64,000 nt of DNA. Origin: Hassallia byssoidea VB512170. GTDB lineage: Bacteria; Cyanobacteriota; Cyanobacteriia; Cyanobacteriales; Nostocaceae. Location of the stretch: assembly GCF_000817785.2 (NCBI RefSeq), contig NZ_JTCM02000002.1, forward strand, positions 1-64,000. The letters run 5' to 3'. Numbering within the stretch: position 1 is the stretch's first letter; each line of letters opens with the position of its first letter. Position numbers and translations under genes: made by a program. The notes under the pieces are model-generated. The model searched no databases. It was not told the DNA's origin and saw only the letters and a program-made list of their open reading frames with translations. Positions 53,032-62,616 of the stretch are shown piece by piece.

Positions 53032-54555
53032 TTAATATTTGAGTTTTGTAGCGATCGCAGCATAATTAGTTTTATAAATAGAAAGCTTTTCTTTAGCTAT
53101 TTGAGAGGCAAATGTACCTGATGGAATAGCTTCTAATATATTGATTGCCTGCTGCCATTTGAAGAATGCTTGCTGCCAAACTTCTTCTTGATGTGGTGGA
53201 TTTGGAACCATAACAGCTGCTTCCATTGCCAATTTTTGGGCAGATTCCAAGTTTGCTGCTGCTTTACTTTCAGTCATAAGTCTTTGACTGATAGCAGCAT
53301 GGTTAACACGATAGTTAAGCAGTTGCTTCTTTGCTTGAGTAGAAACTGATGTCCCTTCAGGAATACTTTCTAACAAGTTTATCGCTTGCTGCCATTTTAA
53401 GAGTGCTTGCTGCCAAACTACTAGAGTATGTGGTGGATTTTGAACCATAACAGCAGCTTCCATGCCAAGTTTTTGAGCAGATTGAAGATTTGTTACAGCA
53501 TTTCCTTCAAAGTTGAAACTGAGGCTTTGAAGCTGAACTTGCGGAAATTTATTTTGGCACATCCAACCACCAAAACCGAAGATTGCTAAACTTGAACCGA
53601 TGACCAAAATAGACTGTTTTATATTAGCTGATTTTTTTGGTCTTTGTTCTAACGTCTGCGGTGCTATTATTGTTTGAGTTTTTTTTGCTTCTATTTTATT
53701 ATTTTGGGTTTCCAGATTTTTCAGCGCTTGTTCTGCTTGTCCTCTAAAAGTATTACCATGTAAGATTAAAGCACTAGTTTTTTCTTTGAAAGAGACACAC
53801 TCATCGATAACATCTGCTACGGCTTGAAGTTGACCATTGCTAGATATAATTAATCCATGTTCATCGTCAAGCCATTCTAAAACGAAACCAGATTTACCAA
53901 AAAAAGCTGAAAAACCTAGTAATATTTTTAATATATCTTCACCATTTTCAATATAGTTGATAACTTCATTCAATCTCTGCTTTACTTGCAAGAAATTTTC
54001 TTGAGCCTGGATAATTTGCCGAATTTGCTGCTGTAAAACTTTAGCCTCACCAAAAGCTAAGTTAATCATTAAGCTTTCATCAAGTCTTTGGAATTGAGTA
54101 GGTAAGCTGAATTGTTGTTGTTGAAAAATTATTTGATTAATAATTTCAGAATCGCTTAAAATCTCTTCTGCTGTATTTTTGAGCCACTCACCCCAGTCAA
54201 CCAAGTCTTCAATTTTTAGTTGTAAATCATTTAAAGTTAATTCTGTTTCGGATTTGCCAAATTTTTCGGCAAAAAATACTGCACCCACTGTAATTGCAGC
54301 ATCTACTAAAAAACCGCCAGGAATAAAAACGGTTGCTACTACTGTGCCGAAAAAAGGTAGCACACCCATTGCTTTCTTCTTAAATTTTTCCCTACCTAAT
54401 TCGGCTTCAATATCCTCTTGAATTTTCCGTAATTTATCTTGAACATTACCTATGTGTACGATTTGCTGGCTGATTTCATTAGCATCGCCAACATTCAATT
54501 TAAGGCTATCAGCAAGGTTGGGAAGTTCATTAATAAGTTCTTTGAAATCAGCCAT
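53032..54555 (-). CDS. Membrane protein with duplicated C-terminal repeat
   Basis: 507 aa, family unknown. N-terminal helical region, a glycine-rich hydrophobic segment (about 62-95, LPFFGTVVATVFIPGGFLVD), a long helical middle, a single membrane span (about 315-335, SILVIGSSLAIFGFGGW), then two copies of an about 75-residue unit (QSAQKLGMEAAVMVQNPPH and ESAQKLAMEAAVMVPNPPH; VWQQALLKWQQAINLL in each). Such tandem units occur at the C-terminus of cyanobacterial signalling proteins. The membrane-deforming look of the front part is only an impression. Confidence 0.75.
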   Translation of the reverse strand: MADFKELINELPNLADSLKLNVGDANEISQQIVHIGNVQDKLRKIQEDIEAELGREKFKKKAMGVLPFFGTVVATVFIPGGFLVDAAITVGAVFFAEKFGKSETELTLNDLQLKIEDLVDWGEWLKNTAEEILSDSEIINQIIFQQQQFSLPTQFQRLDESLMINLAFGEAKVLQQQIRQIIQAQENFLQVKQRLNEVINYIENGEDILKILLGFSAFFGKSGFVLEWLDDEHGLIISSNGQLQAVADVIDECVSFKEKTSALILHGNTFRGQAEQALKNLETQNNKIEAKKTQTIIAPQTLEQRPKKSANIKQSILVIGSSLAIFGFGGWMCQNKFPQVQLQSLSFNFEGNAVTNLQSAQKLGMEAAVMVQNPPHTLVVWQQALLKWQQAINLLESIPEGTSVSTQAKKQLLNYRVNHAAISQRLMTESKAAANLESAQKLAMEAAVMVPNPPHQEEVWQQAFFKWQQAINILEAIPSGTFASQIAKEKLSIYKTNYAAIATKLKY

Positions 54556-54790
54556 AAATTTTCTGAAAGTAGATGACCTAAATATGAAGAAAAATAAAAT
54601 TGCCAGCTACTAAGCGAGGTTGTAGCTACATTAATAGTCAAAGTTTGCTGCCTAACTCTTAAAGAATGTTTAAGTTGCAAATCTTAGCTATAGATTTAAA
54701 GTTCCCAAGAATTAGGCGAAAATAACAATTCAAGCGTGAAAATTGCAGATAAAATGGTACGAATAGATAAAACTACCTTTTAACTAACGC

Positions 54791-56194
54791 ATGAATCAAA
54801 TTGACTTAGCTTTTAGCCCAGCATTGCAGCAGGCAGAATTAATTCGTCAGCGTCAAGTGTCACCGTTGGAGTTGGTGGAATTATATCTAGAACGAATTCA
54901 GCGCTTAGATTCCCAATTAGGAAGTTATTTTACGGTAATGGCAGAGAGTGCTTTAGCCGATGCCAAAGCGAAAACAGAAATGTTGTCTGGGGGTGGGGAT
55001 TCATCCCTACCGCCATTTTTTGGAGTGCCGATTTCGATTAAAGACCTTAACCCGGTGGCTGGTGTCGCTTGTACCTACGGGAATCCGGCGTTGTTGAATC
55101 AGATTGCTGAGTATGATGATGGCGTAGTGACGCGGATACGTGCGGCTGGGTTTGTTCTTTTGGGTAAAACTGCAACTTCCGAACTTGGTTCATTTCCTTA
55201 CACTGAGCCTACGGGTTTTGCCCCAGCAAGAAATCCGTGGAATTTGGAATATACTCCCGGTGGTTCGAGTGGGGGGGCAGCTGCGGCACTAGCAGGGGGA
55301 TTGTCTGCGATCGCTCAAGGTTCCGATGGTGGTGGTTCGATTCGCGGTCCTGCGGCTTGTTGTGGTTTGGTGGGCATCAAGCCTTCCCGTGGACGGGTGT
55401 CTCATGCACCAGCAGGCGATCGCCTCAGTGGAATTGCCACTAATGGTCCGATAGGTCGTAATGTAGCCGATGCAGCCGCTCTTTTGGATGTCATGTCTGG
55501 CTATGTCACCGGCGATCCTTACTGGTTGCCCGATCCCAAACCATCATTTCTCACTGCTAGTAAGGAAAAAATCGGTGCTTTGCGAATTGCCTTTGGGACT
55601 AGCATCCCTCCCTTAGGAAAAGCTGACGCAGTGTGTCAGCAAGCTGTGATGCAAACAGTTAAGTTATTAGAAGAACTCGGTCATACAGTTGAAGAACAAT
55701 GCCCGGATTTCAGCGGTTTAGTTGAACCATTTCAAGTTGTGTGGCAAAGTAGCGTGGCTGCATCCGGAATTCCGGCTGAAGCTTTGCAACCCGTGAATCG
55801 CTTTTTATTAGCGCGAACCGGTTCGGCTGGTGAATATCTGCGAGCGGTTTTTCAAATGCAGATGGTGTCGCGGCAAATCGTGGCGTTTTTTGACACTGTG
55901 GATGTGTTGGTATTGCCAGTTTATCTGCATTCACCGATCCGCGTTGGAGAATGGGCAAATTTGAGTGCAGAAGAGACATTCCAAAGAATTATACACTGGA
56001 TTGCACCTTGTCCACCCGCGAATGCTACGGGACAACCAGCGATCGCCATTCCGGTTGGTTTTGACGATAACGGTTTACCTATGAGCGTTCAGTTAATCGG
56101 AAAACCCGCTGCTGAAGCTACTCTTATCAGCCTTGCAGCGCAACTCGAAGCAGCGCAACCTGGGATTTCGCATCCTCCAGCATTTGCGACATAA
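54791..56194 (+). CDS. Amidase-signature family enzyme
   Basis: 467 aa. Ser-cisSer-Lys triad visible: Lys in GVPISIKDLNPV, cis-Ser in GGGSIRGPA and nucleophilic-site GGSSGGAAAALAGG motif region. Hydrolyses an amide; GatA-like but no GatB/GatC nearby and a shorter C-terminus, so it is more likely a general amidase. Complete open frame. The neighbouring downstream fragment starts ten bases past its stop. Confidence 0.9.
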   Translation: MNQIDLAFSPALQQAELIRQRQVSPLELVELYLERIQRLDSQLGSYFTVMAESALADAKAKTEMLSGGGDSSLPPFFGVPISIKDLNPVAGVACTYGNPALLNQIAEYDDGVVTRIRAAGFVLLGKTATSELGSFPYTEPTGFAPARNPWNLEYTPGGSSGGAAAALAGGLSAIAQGSDGGGSIRGPAACCGLVGIKPSRGRVSHAPAGDRLSGIATNGPIGRNVADAAALLDVMSGYVTGDPYWLPDPKPSFLTASKEKIGALRIAFGTSIPPLGKADAVCQQAVMQTVKLLEELGHTVEEQCPDFSGLVEPFQVVWQSSVAASGIPAEALQPVNRFLLARTGSAGEYLRAVFQMQMVSRQIVAFFDTVDVLVLPVYLHSPIRVGEWANLSAEETFQRIIHWIAPCPPANATGQPAIAIPVGFDDNGLPMSVQLIGKPAAEATLISLAAQLEAAQPGISHPPAFAT

Positions 56195-56204
56195 TGCGAT
56201 CGCT

Positions 56205-56396
56205 ATGCAGGCAACAATAGAACAACTCTCTCAAATTATAATTTTGGCTGGTTTAGAAAAGCAAGATCGAATAAATCTGCAACCTCACACTAAGGTGCAG
56301 CGTTACAGCAAAGGAGAGATTGTGCTGCATGAAGGCGATCGCCTACCAGCCAAACTAATTGTAACTGTACGAGATGCTTTACTTAAAGTTATTTAG
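56205..56396 (+). pseudogene. Truncated cyclic-nucleotide-binding domain fragment
   Basis: 63 codons from ATG 56205: LSQIIILAGLEKQDRINLQPHTK and YSKGEIVLHEGDRLPAKL match the start of a Crp/Fnr-type cNMP-binding domain as found at the end of some channel and kinase proteins, but it ends after a few more residues (VTVRDALLKVI) at TAG. The phosphate-binding cassette is missing. Probably a gene remnant. Confidence 0.6.
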
Positions 56397-56727
56397 TGTT
56401 AATTAAATAGACATGATATAACTTGCTTTAAGCAAATAATTCATAATTCATAATTCATAATTACAAAAAGGCGTAAAGCAGTTCCGCGAATTTTTAATTC
56501 AGTTGTTTTCAATCAGTGGAAAGTTAAAGCTGACACTGATTTAAATTATGAATTATTAATTATGAATTACATTTACAAAAGCTTTTTAATTAGTTTTTAA
56601 TTATTTAATTATCACTTAGCATTAAAAATATTATTTATTCATGTTTACTTAATCAAATAATAGTGACATCTGTATTGCCGTGTAATTACTATAGATAATT
56701 ATTCGGATACAAAAAAACATTTTTATT
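56397..56727. other. AT-rich intergenic region with TAATTCA repeats
   Basis: 331 bp. TAATTCA/CATAATT-type heptamers at 56438-56464 and complementary AATTATGAATTA units at 56545-56568 can pair with each other. No gene. Promoter of the PEP-CTERM gene is probably near the right end. Confidence 0.6.
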
Positions 56728-57351
56728 ATGATTTGGCAAAATCTACTGAAAACTACCGCTGCTTCTTTGGTGTTGAGTTTAGGTTTTATTAGCGGTGGTC
56801 AGGTACTAGCAAAGACAGTCACCTATGATTTTCAGGTCAATCGTTTAACTGGAATATTAGCGGGTCAAACTTTTGACGGATACGTTAAATTTGATGATAG
56901 TTTCCTTACCGGACAAGGAAACGAATATATTACTAGTTCCGAACAGGGTTTATCATTATTGTTTAATTTTTATGGTGGACCATACGATGAAACTAACGAC
57001 CCTTTAAATCGTACTCAGGTGTCATTTATTAATGGTAAACCGAAAACAATTTATTTTCGAGGTAATTATGACACTTACCCGGAAATTCCTTATACTTTTG
57101 CTTTTTCTTCCTACAGTTCAAAAGATGGTATCAACTTCAAATTTGTAGACTTTTCTTATTTCTTTGATGAGCGTCCCGAATTAGGGGTTCTTAGTGGTGG
57201 TTATGGTGAGGGTAAAGTTGTATTCTTCAACTCAGAAACTGGAGATCCTATCTCAGTTCCCGAACCAAGTAGCGTAATTGGCATTTGTGCGATCGCAATG
57301 GGGTTAATCTTAAAGCGAAAAGTAAACTATCTAGAAAAGACGACCAAATAA
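56728..57351 (+). CDS. PEP-CTERM protein
   Basis: 207 aa, exported. Signal peptide (KTTAASLVLSLGFISGGQVLA), a beta-rich body (TVTYDFQVNRLTGILAGQTF, FDGYVKFDDSF) and the sorting tail VPEPSSVIGICAIAMGLILKRK. The body resembles other cyanobacterial PEP-CTERM proteins that share the YDFxVxxLxGxLxGxTFxGxxxFDD pattern. Second PEP-CTERM protein in the window; no exosortase seen. Confidence 0.88.
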   Translation: MIWQNLLKTTAASLVLSLGFISGGQVLAKTVTYDFQVNRLTGILAGQTFDGYVKFDDSFLTGQGNEYITSSEQGLSLLFNFYGGPYDETNDPLNRTQVSFINGKPKTIYFRGNYDTYPEIPYTFAFSSYSSKDGINFKFVDFSYFFDERPELGVLSGGYGEGKVVFFNSETGDPISVPEPSSVIGICAIAMGLILKRKVNYLEKTTK

Positions 57352-57379
57352 GGTGGGTTTTAGCATTTTGAATTAGACT

Positions 57380-57416
57380 GTAGGGTGCGTTACGGCAAAG
57401 CCGTAACGCACCCTAC
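57380..57416. terminator. TAGGGTGCGTTACG palindrome
   Basis: Perfect 17-bp arms (GTAGGGTGCGTTACGGC and complement), loop AAA. Between convergent genes; the same palindrome type is common in cyanobacterial intergenic DNA and it probably ends transcription on both sides. Confidence 0.75.
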
Positions 57417-57426
57417 TACTATGGTT

Positions 57427-58239
57427 TCAAGAAGTTTTACACTGTCTCCCGCTAGGTGTAGCATCAGGATAGTAGGTGATAATTGCGTTTTCTTTTCTCA
57501 CAAAAATAGTCGGAAAAGTTTTGCCTGTCTCTGCATCCCTGACATTATAAATACACGCACCTTCGAGATTTCCTTGTAGTTTAAATGCTTTTGTGGCATC
57601 TACCAGCATTTCTTCAGCGTTGCTTAAATAGCCGTAGCCTTTAATAACATCTCTAATAATGCGGTTCCGAAGTTTAATTTCCACACCCATCGTATAAATT
57701 ACACCGGGAACAACTTCTTCTCTTTGAGAATTATTCGGCAACCTTCCGGCAATTCCTTGATTTTGCAATTGTAAATATCTGCCGTAAAAGTGCAATCCTC
57801 CGATATCATTTTCGTTATATATTTCGCCACAAAAAATATGCTCAAAGCCTTTATTTTTAAACCAAATATTAGTTAAATCTTGCAGAAAATCTGACCTTCT
57901 ACGTCTTCCTGCGCGAAGTTCTCCGCTTGTGGCTTGCTGAATTTTCTCTAATACTTGTGGGTTTGCAGATAAAAGATTTTTAAATTGATTGGGACTGACG
58001 TTACTACCAATCGAACCGCATACTTTCAATACTTCATTATCAAAAGCATTAAGTTTAGGTGGAGGTGGAGAAATATCTAGTTGTTGTCCTTTGGGAAAAC
58101 CAACCGGAACCGGGTTATTTAGATTATCAAAAAATGGTATTAGTTTTGTATCTTGCTGTGATTGTGCTTGAACAAAGTTCTGCAACCCCAAGGAAGAAGT
58201 TATCACCAGCAAAGTGAATAAACTCACTAAACGTAACAT
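57427..58239 (-). CDS. Secreted EndoU-like protein
   Basis: 270 aa. Signal peptide (MLRLVSLFTLLVITSSLGLQ, cut near VQA-QS). The core FKNKGFEHIFCGEIY...IGGLHFYGRYLQLQNQG fits the EndoU (XendoU) nuclease signature: two His, H in GFEHIFCGE and H in GGLHFYG, 16 residues apart as in characterised EndoU enzymes, with a later candidate Lys (VEIKLRN). EndoU enzymes cut RNA at uridines, and in bacteria often serve as toxins. Here it is a lone secreted protein with no immunity gene visible. The YoeB module follows upstream on the same strand. Confidence 0.65.
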   Translation of the reverse strand: MLRLVSLFTLLVITSSLGLQNFVQAQSQQDTKLIPFFDNLNNPVPVGFPKGQQLDISPPPPKLNAFDNEVLKVCGSIGSNVSPNQFKNLLSANPQVLEKIQQATSGELRAGRRRRSDFLQDLTNIWFKNKGFEHIFCGEIYNENDIGGLHFYGRYLQLQNQGIAGRLPNNSQREEVVPGVIYTMGVEIKLRNRIIRDVIKGYGYLSNAEEMLVDATKAFKLQGNLEGACIYNVRDAETGKTFPTIFVRKENAIITYYPDATPSGRQCKTS

Positions 58240-58246
58240 AAATGCA

Positions 58247-58564
58247 TTATTCGTAGTGATAGCGACAAGCTAAAAAATCAATTTGAGTGTTTCCCACTCT
58301 ATATACTAGCCGATGCTCTAAATCAATTCGCCGTGACCAAATATTTGCGTCCATATACTTCAATGCTTCCGGTTTACCAATCCCTTCAAATGGGTCTTGC
58401 ATGACTGCCGTAACTAAATCCAAAATTTTCGATGCTTTCGCAAAATCTTGTTTGAACCACCAAGATAAATCTTCTTTGAATCTAGAACTAAAACCAGGAC
58501 TTCGATTAATTATAACTGGCTTAATTTCCTCAGATTCAGCTTTCTTTTTCTTCTTCTTGGTCAA
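58247..58564 (-). CDS. YoeB/Txe-family mRNA interferase toxin
   Basis: 105 aa from TTG 58564. An AGGAG at 58572-58576 lies seven bases upstream, which favours this start over the in-frame TTG at 58591. Family features: RFKEDLSWWFKQDFAKASKILDLV, DPFEGIGKPEAL, WSRRIDLEHRLVYRV and the C-terminal ACRYHY. Cleaves mRNA at the ribosome. It overlaps the end of the antitoxin gene by 29 bp in another frame. A lysine-rich N-terminal extension (KKKKKKAESEE) is unusual for YoeB. Confidence 0.9.
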   Translation of the reverse strand: MTKKKKKKAESEEIKPVIINRSPGFSSRFKEDLSWWFKQDFAKASKILDLVTAVMQDPFEGIGKPEALKYMDANIWSRRIDLEHRLVYRVGNTQIDFLACRYHYE

Positions 58565-58841
58565 TCCCCAACTCCTGCTGAAGTTCTGCAATAGTTTGAG
58601 ATTGGATCTTTCCTGTTTTCGACTCTTCTATTGCATCAAGTAACCGACGCGCATTTTCAGGCGATCGCAGTAAATAAACTGTCTCAACCAAACTTACCAA
58701 ATCTGACTCAGCAATCAAAGCTACATTTTCCGCATCGCGACGGTTGATAATATACACCTGATGATTTTCTACTACCAGGTCTAACAACTTAAAAAAGTCA
58801 TTTCTCGCATCGGTTGGAGATGTGATTTTGTAAGAAAACAT
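58536..58841 (-). CDS. YefM/Phd-type antitoxin
   Basis: 101 aa. N-terminal DNA-binding half SPTDARNDFFKLLDLVVENHQVYIINRRDAENVALIAESD, acidic C-terminus (LGIDQEEEKES) that clamps the toxin. It overlaps YoeB by 29 bp. It probably represses its own operon, as family members do. Confidence 0.9.
   Translation of the reverse strand: MFSYKITSPTDARNDFFKLLDLVVENHQVYIINRRDAENVALIAESDLVSLVETVYLLRSPENARRLLDAIEESKTGKIQSQTIAELQQELGIDQEEEKES
58572..58576 (-). promoter_or_regulatory. Ribosome binding site deciding the YoeB start
   Basis: AGGAG on the minus strand, seven bases before TTG 58564, inside the antitoxin coding sequence; it implies coupled translation. Confidence 0.7.
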
Positions 58842-58960
58842 CAGTTTATGTACACAAATATGTACATATATTATAAAACAGTCTTAATTATTTAGGGAAA
58901 ATTTACCAAGAATTAAATTCAAGGCGTTGCTGATTGACGGTATGAAATTGTGCAAACAAA

Positions 58961-58981
58961 TTCCCAGGTATAACCTGGGAA
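58961..58981 (-). terminator. Terminator of ilvC
   Basis: Arms TTCCCAGGT/ACCTGGGAA (9 bp, loop of three) followed on the minus strand by a T-rich stretch, about 30 bases past the ilvC stop. Confidence 0.7.
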
Positions 58982-59009
58982 CGAGTTTAATCGAAAATCT
59001 CAAATAAAA

Positions 59010-60119
<1,110 letters not shown>

Positions 60120-60122
60120 TCA

Positions 60123-60199
60123 GACAAAATTGGACAGCCTTCATCTGAGTAACTCGTGGGGTGCTGCGGATCTTTAAAACAAGGCTGTCCAATTTTGTC
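60123..60199. repeat. Hairpin element, copy 2 (upstream of ilvC)
   Basis: Perfect 19-bp inverted repeat: 60123-60141 pairs with 60181-60199 around the GGACAGCC/GGCTGTCC core, with a 39-nt loop. Loop right half (CTCGTGG, GGATCTTTAA, ACAAGGCTGTCC) matches copy 1 at 4-69. Next to ilvC it could be a leader element, but copy 1 lies by ftsQ, so a mobile element or independent RNA is as likely. Confidence 0.6.
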
Positions 60200-60326
60200 C
60201 AGTTTCATTCCAGGGGAGAATAATGTTCAATAGCGACGATTCAACCGCCAGAATTTTCCGTATGGCGTGTTTATATGTAGAGATAATAAGCATATCGACA
60301 CACAGCTTTAGGCGGACTGCTGCTAT

Positions 60327-61682
60327 ATGTTTGACTATGAAAAACCGAATTATGACCTCTTACGTCGTTTTTCCAGATTGGCGGTTATCAATGTTCTTTC
60401 CAATCTTACAGAGCCTTTGGCGGGTTTGATCGGTATTGCATTCTTAGGTCATCTCACCGAAATCCGTTATTTAGCAGGAGTTAGTTTGGCTACAGTTCTA
60501 TTCAGCTACATCTACGAGAACTTGCTCTTTTTAAGGATTTCAACTAACGCAGTAACATCTCAAGCTGTCGGACGTAACGACCGAGAGGCAATGTTACTAG
60601 CAGGACTGCGGAATGGGTTCATCGCTTTAGTACTGAGCGTTCTCATCTTGATATTGCAGTATCCTATAGGAGCGCTGGGGTTTAGCCTATTGAATGGCTC
60701 TATTGAGGTTGAGTCTATCGGACTAGCTTATTTTAACGCCCGGATTTGGGGAACACCCGCAGTTTTGCTCAATTTCGTTTTCATAGGCTGGTTTCTAGGA
60801 CAAGAACAAAGTGGCAAAGTGTTGTTGTTGACTGTTGTTGGCAACGTCGTTAATGTTGTGCTGAACTACTTTTCGATTGTGCAGTGGGATTTAGGAAGTA
60901 TGGGAGCTGGAATATCTCAAGCCTTTAGCGAGTATTTGATGTTATTAGTAGGTGTGGTGTTGGCGAGTCGGTCAATCCAGTGGCAAGAGTTGCGAACAGC
61001 AGTCCGGCAATTTTGGGACTGGTCAGCTTTTAAAAATACTTTTATCCTCAATAAAGACCTATTGATTAATTCTTTAGTCTATATGTCAATTTGGACAATT
61101 TTTATTAATCTGAGTGCTACTTTGGGGACAGATGTCTTAGCTGAAAATACCTTGCTGCAACAGGTAATATTTCTGATAGCGTTCTTCATTGAGGGGATAG
61201 GATTTACTACGGAAACCTTAACCGGAAATTTTCAAGGTCAATCCACCAAAAATCAGTTATTGCCTTTATTGCAGATTGCGATCTTCACTAGCTTGCTAGT
61301 GGCGGTTGCCGCTTCAGCATTGTGCATTCTGTTACCTGAAACTGTGTTTGGGTTGTTAACCAATCATGCCGAAGTCATAGACCCAATTAAAAACTATGTT
61401 CCTTGGTTAGTTCCCATTTTGATTTGTTTTTCAATTGCTTGGATTCTGGAAGGGTATTTTGCGGGATTAGGAAAAGGACAATTCCTGCGTTACGCCGCTT
61501 TCACAGCAATTTTGTTAGGATTTACACCTGTGGCTGTTTGGGCGTGGTCGGCTCACAGTAACCATCTTTTATGGTTGGCTGTTTCAGCGTTTATGGCAAC
61601 AAGAATGGTGGTACTTGGAATTCAGTTACCAAAGACGTTTGAAAGTAATTCGCCCGCAGCAATTCTCAATTTGAAAAATTAG
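60327..61682 (+). CDS. MATE-family efflux transporter
   Basis: 451 aa. About twelve hydrophobic segments with the MATE duplication; first half starts LAVINVLSNLTEPLAGLIGIAFLGHL (PLxGxIxxxxLG), later SLATVLFSYIYENLLFLRISTNAV. Exports toxic compounds or metabolites with proton or sodium antiport. The substrate is unknown. Divergent from ilvC. ATG 60327 chosen; no strong ribosome binding site. Confidence 0.88.
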   Translation: MFDYEKPNYDLLRRFSRLAVINVLSNLTEPLAGLIGIAFLGHLTEIRYLAGVSLATVLFSYIYENLLFLRISTNAVTSQAVGRNDREAMLLAGLRNGFIALVLSVLILILQYPIGALGFSLLNGSIEVESIGLAYFNARIWGTPAVLLNFVFIGWFLGQEQSGKVLLLTVVGNVVNVVLNYFSIVQWDLGSMGAGISQAFSEYLMLLVGVVLASRSIQWQELRTAVRQFWDWSAFKNTFILNKDLLINSLVYMSIWTIFINLSATLGTDVLAENTLLQQVIFLIAFFIEGIGFTTETLTGNFQGQSTKNQLLPLLQIAIFTSLLVAVAASALCILLPETVFGLLTNHAEVIDPIKNYVPWLVPILICFSIAWILEGYFAGLGKGQFLRYAAFTAILLGFTPVAVWAWSAHSNHLLWLAVSAFMATRMVVLGIQLPKTFESNSPAAILNLKN

Positions 61683-61787
61683 GATATGTTAACACTTTTT
61701 CCAAGTCATCTTGTTAGCACAAGCAGGGCAAACACATGTGTGACTCGTTCCTAAGCCAATACAGGAATGAGCGTAAAACATAACAAG

Positions 61788-61842
61788 AGTAGCGAGAATA
61801 TCCTGCGGGAAGCCTTCGGCTACATGAATTCTCGCTACTCTA
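61788..61842. terminator. AGAGTAGCGAGAAT inverted repeat
   Basis: AGAGTAGCGAGAAT and ATTCTCGCTACTCT pair around a loop containing GCGGGAAGCCTTCGGC. Between convergent MATE and GNAT genes; probably ends transcription from the left. Confidence 0.6.
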
Positions 61843-61915
61843 GAATCAGGTTTTCAAGGTATTGTTGCGTAAGTCCTAAAGTAGTAATCAGAGATTCCCG
61901 CTCGTTGGATTCGAG

Positions 61916-62407
61916 TTATAGTTCTTTGATCCAACGATTGGATTGCTCTGCTATTGGCGAGTGGATATATCCAAACCTCTTACTAAAAAACTTTGCGCCG
62001 GCTTGTGTTCCCATATCTGTAATAACTTGTTGAAATCCTGCCTTCCTCATTTCTTCATGTACCTTGGTCATGATTGCATCCGCAACTTTTAATTTTTTCA
62101 ATTGAGATAGTTCGGAGGATGTAAAAAACCAACCAACATCCGCACCTGTTTCGTTATCCATTTTACTGGTTGGCACACAAAAACAAGAGCCTAAGATTTT
62201 ATTTTCTTCACTTAAAGCAATCACATGCTTTAGCCCTTCTATAAATTGCTTGGTATCCGCATCTAATATTTCTCTCAGTAGACTCTCTACCGTATATCCG
62301 TCATTAAAGCTTGACTCGTTGAACGCATTTACGATCAGGGCTTCGATTTCGTCCCATCGTTGAATTATGAAACTGTGTTCCACTAGTTCAATAACAAATT
62401 TTTTCAT
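61916..62407 (-). CDS. GNAT-family acetyltransferase
   Basis: 163 aa. Acetyl-CoA-dependent acyltransferase fold: VIALSEENKILGSCFCVPTS strands, DVGWFFTSSELSQLKKLKVADAIM (the CoA loop region, less typical than Q/RxxGxG/A), then ITDMGTQAGAKFFSKRFGYI as the last helix-strand. Substrate unknown. The weak CoA-binding loop lowers confidence in activity. Confidence 0.75.
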   Translation of the reverse strand: MKKFVIELVEHSFIIQRWDEIEALIVNAFNESSFNDGYTVESLLREILDADTKQFIEGLKHVIALSEENKILGSCFCVPTSKMDNETGADVGWFFTSSELSQLKKLKVADAIMTKVHEEMRKAGFQQVITDMGTQAGAKFFSKRFGYIHSPIAEQSNRWIKEL

Positions 62408-62616
62408 CGTATCTCTTTGAAACTGTATTCCACTACTTTCAAAACAAAGTTATTCATAGTCGGTTGATATATGAAAATTATGCGTATTATATAGGACTTA
62501 GGCACTCGTGCCGAGAAATAACACGAGTGCGAATAATGACGTAAAATCCTAGTCCGTGCGTAAGTGCTGATTTAGATGCGTTTGCAAAAAATGTCCATCA
62601 ACTAACTACCAGACAA

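Noticed and set aside
54791-56194. GatA subunit of the tRNA amidotransferase
   Set aside because: Amidase signature present, but no gatB or gatC nearby and a shorter C-terminus; kept as a general amidase-family enzyme.
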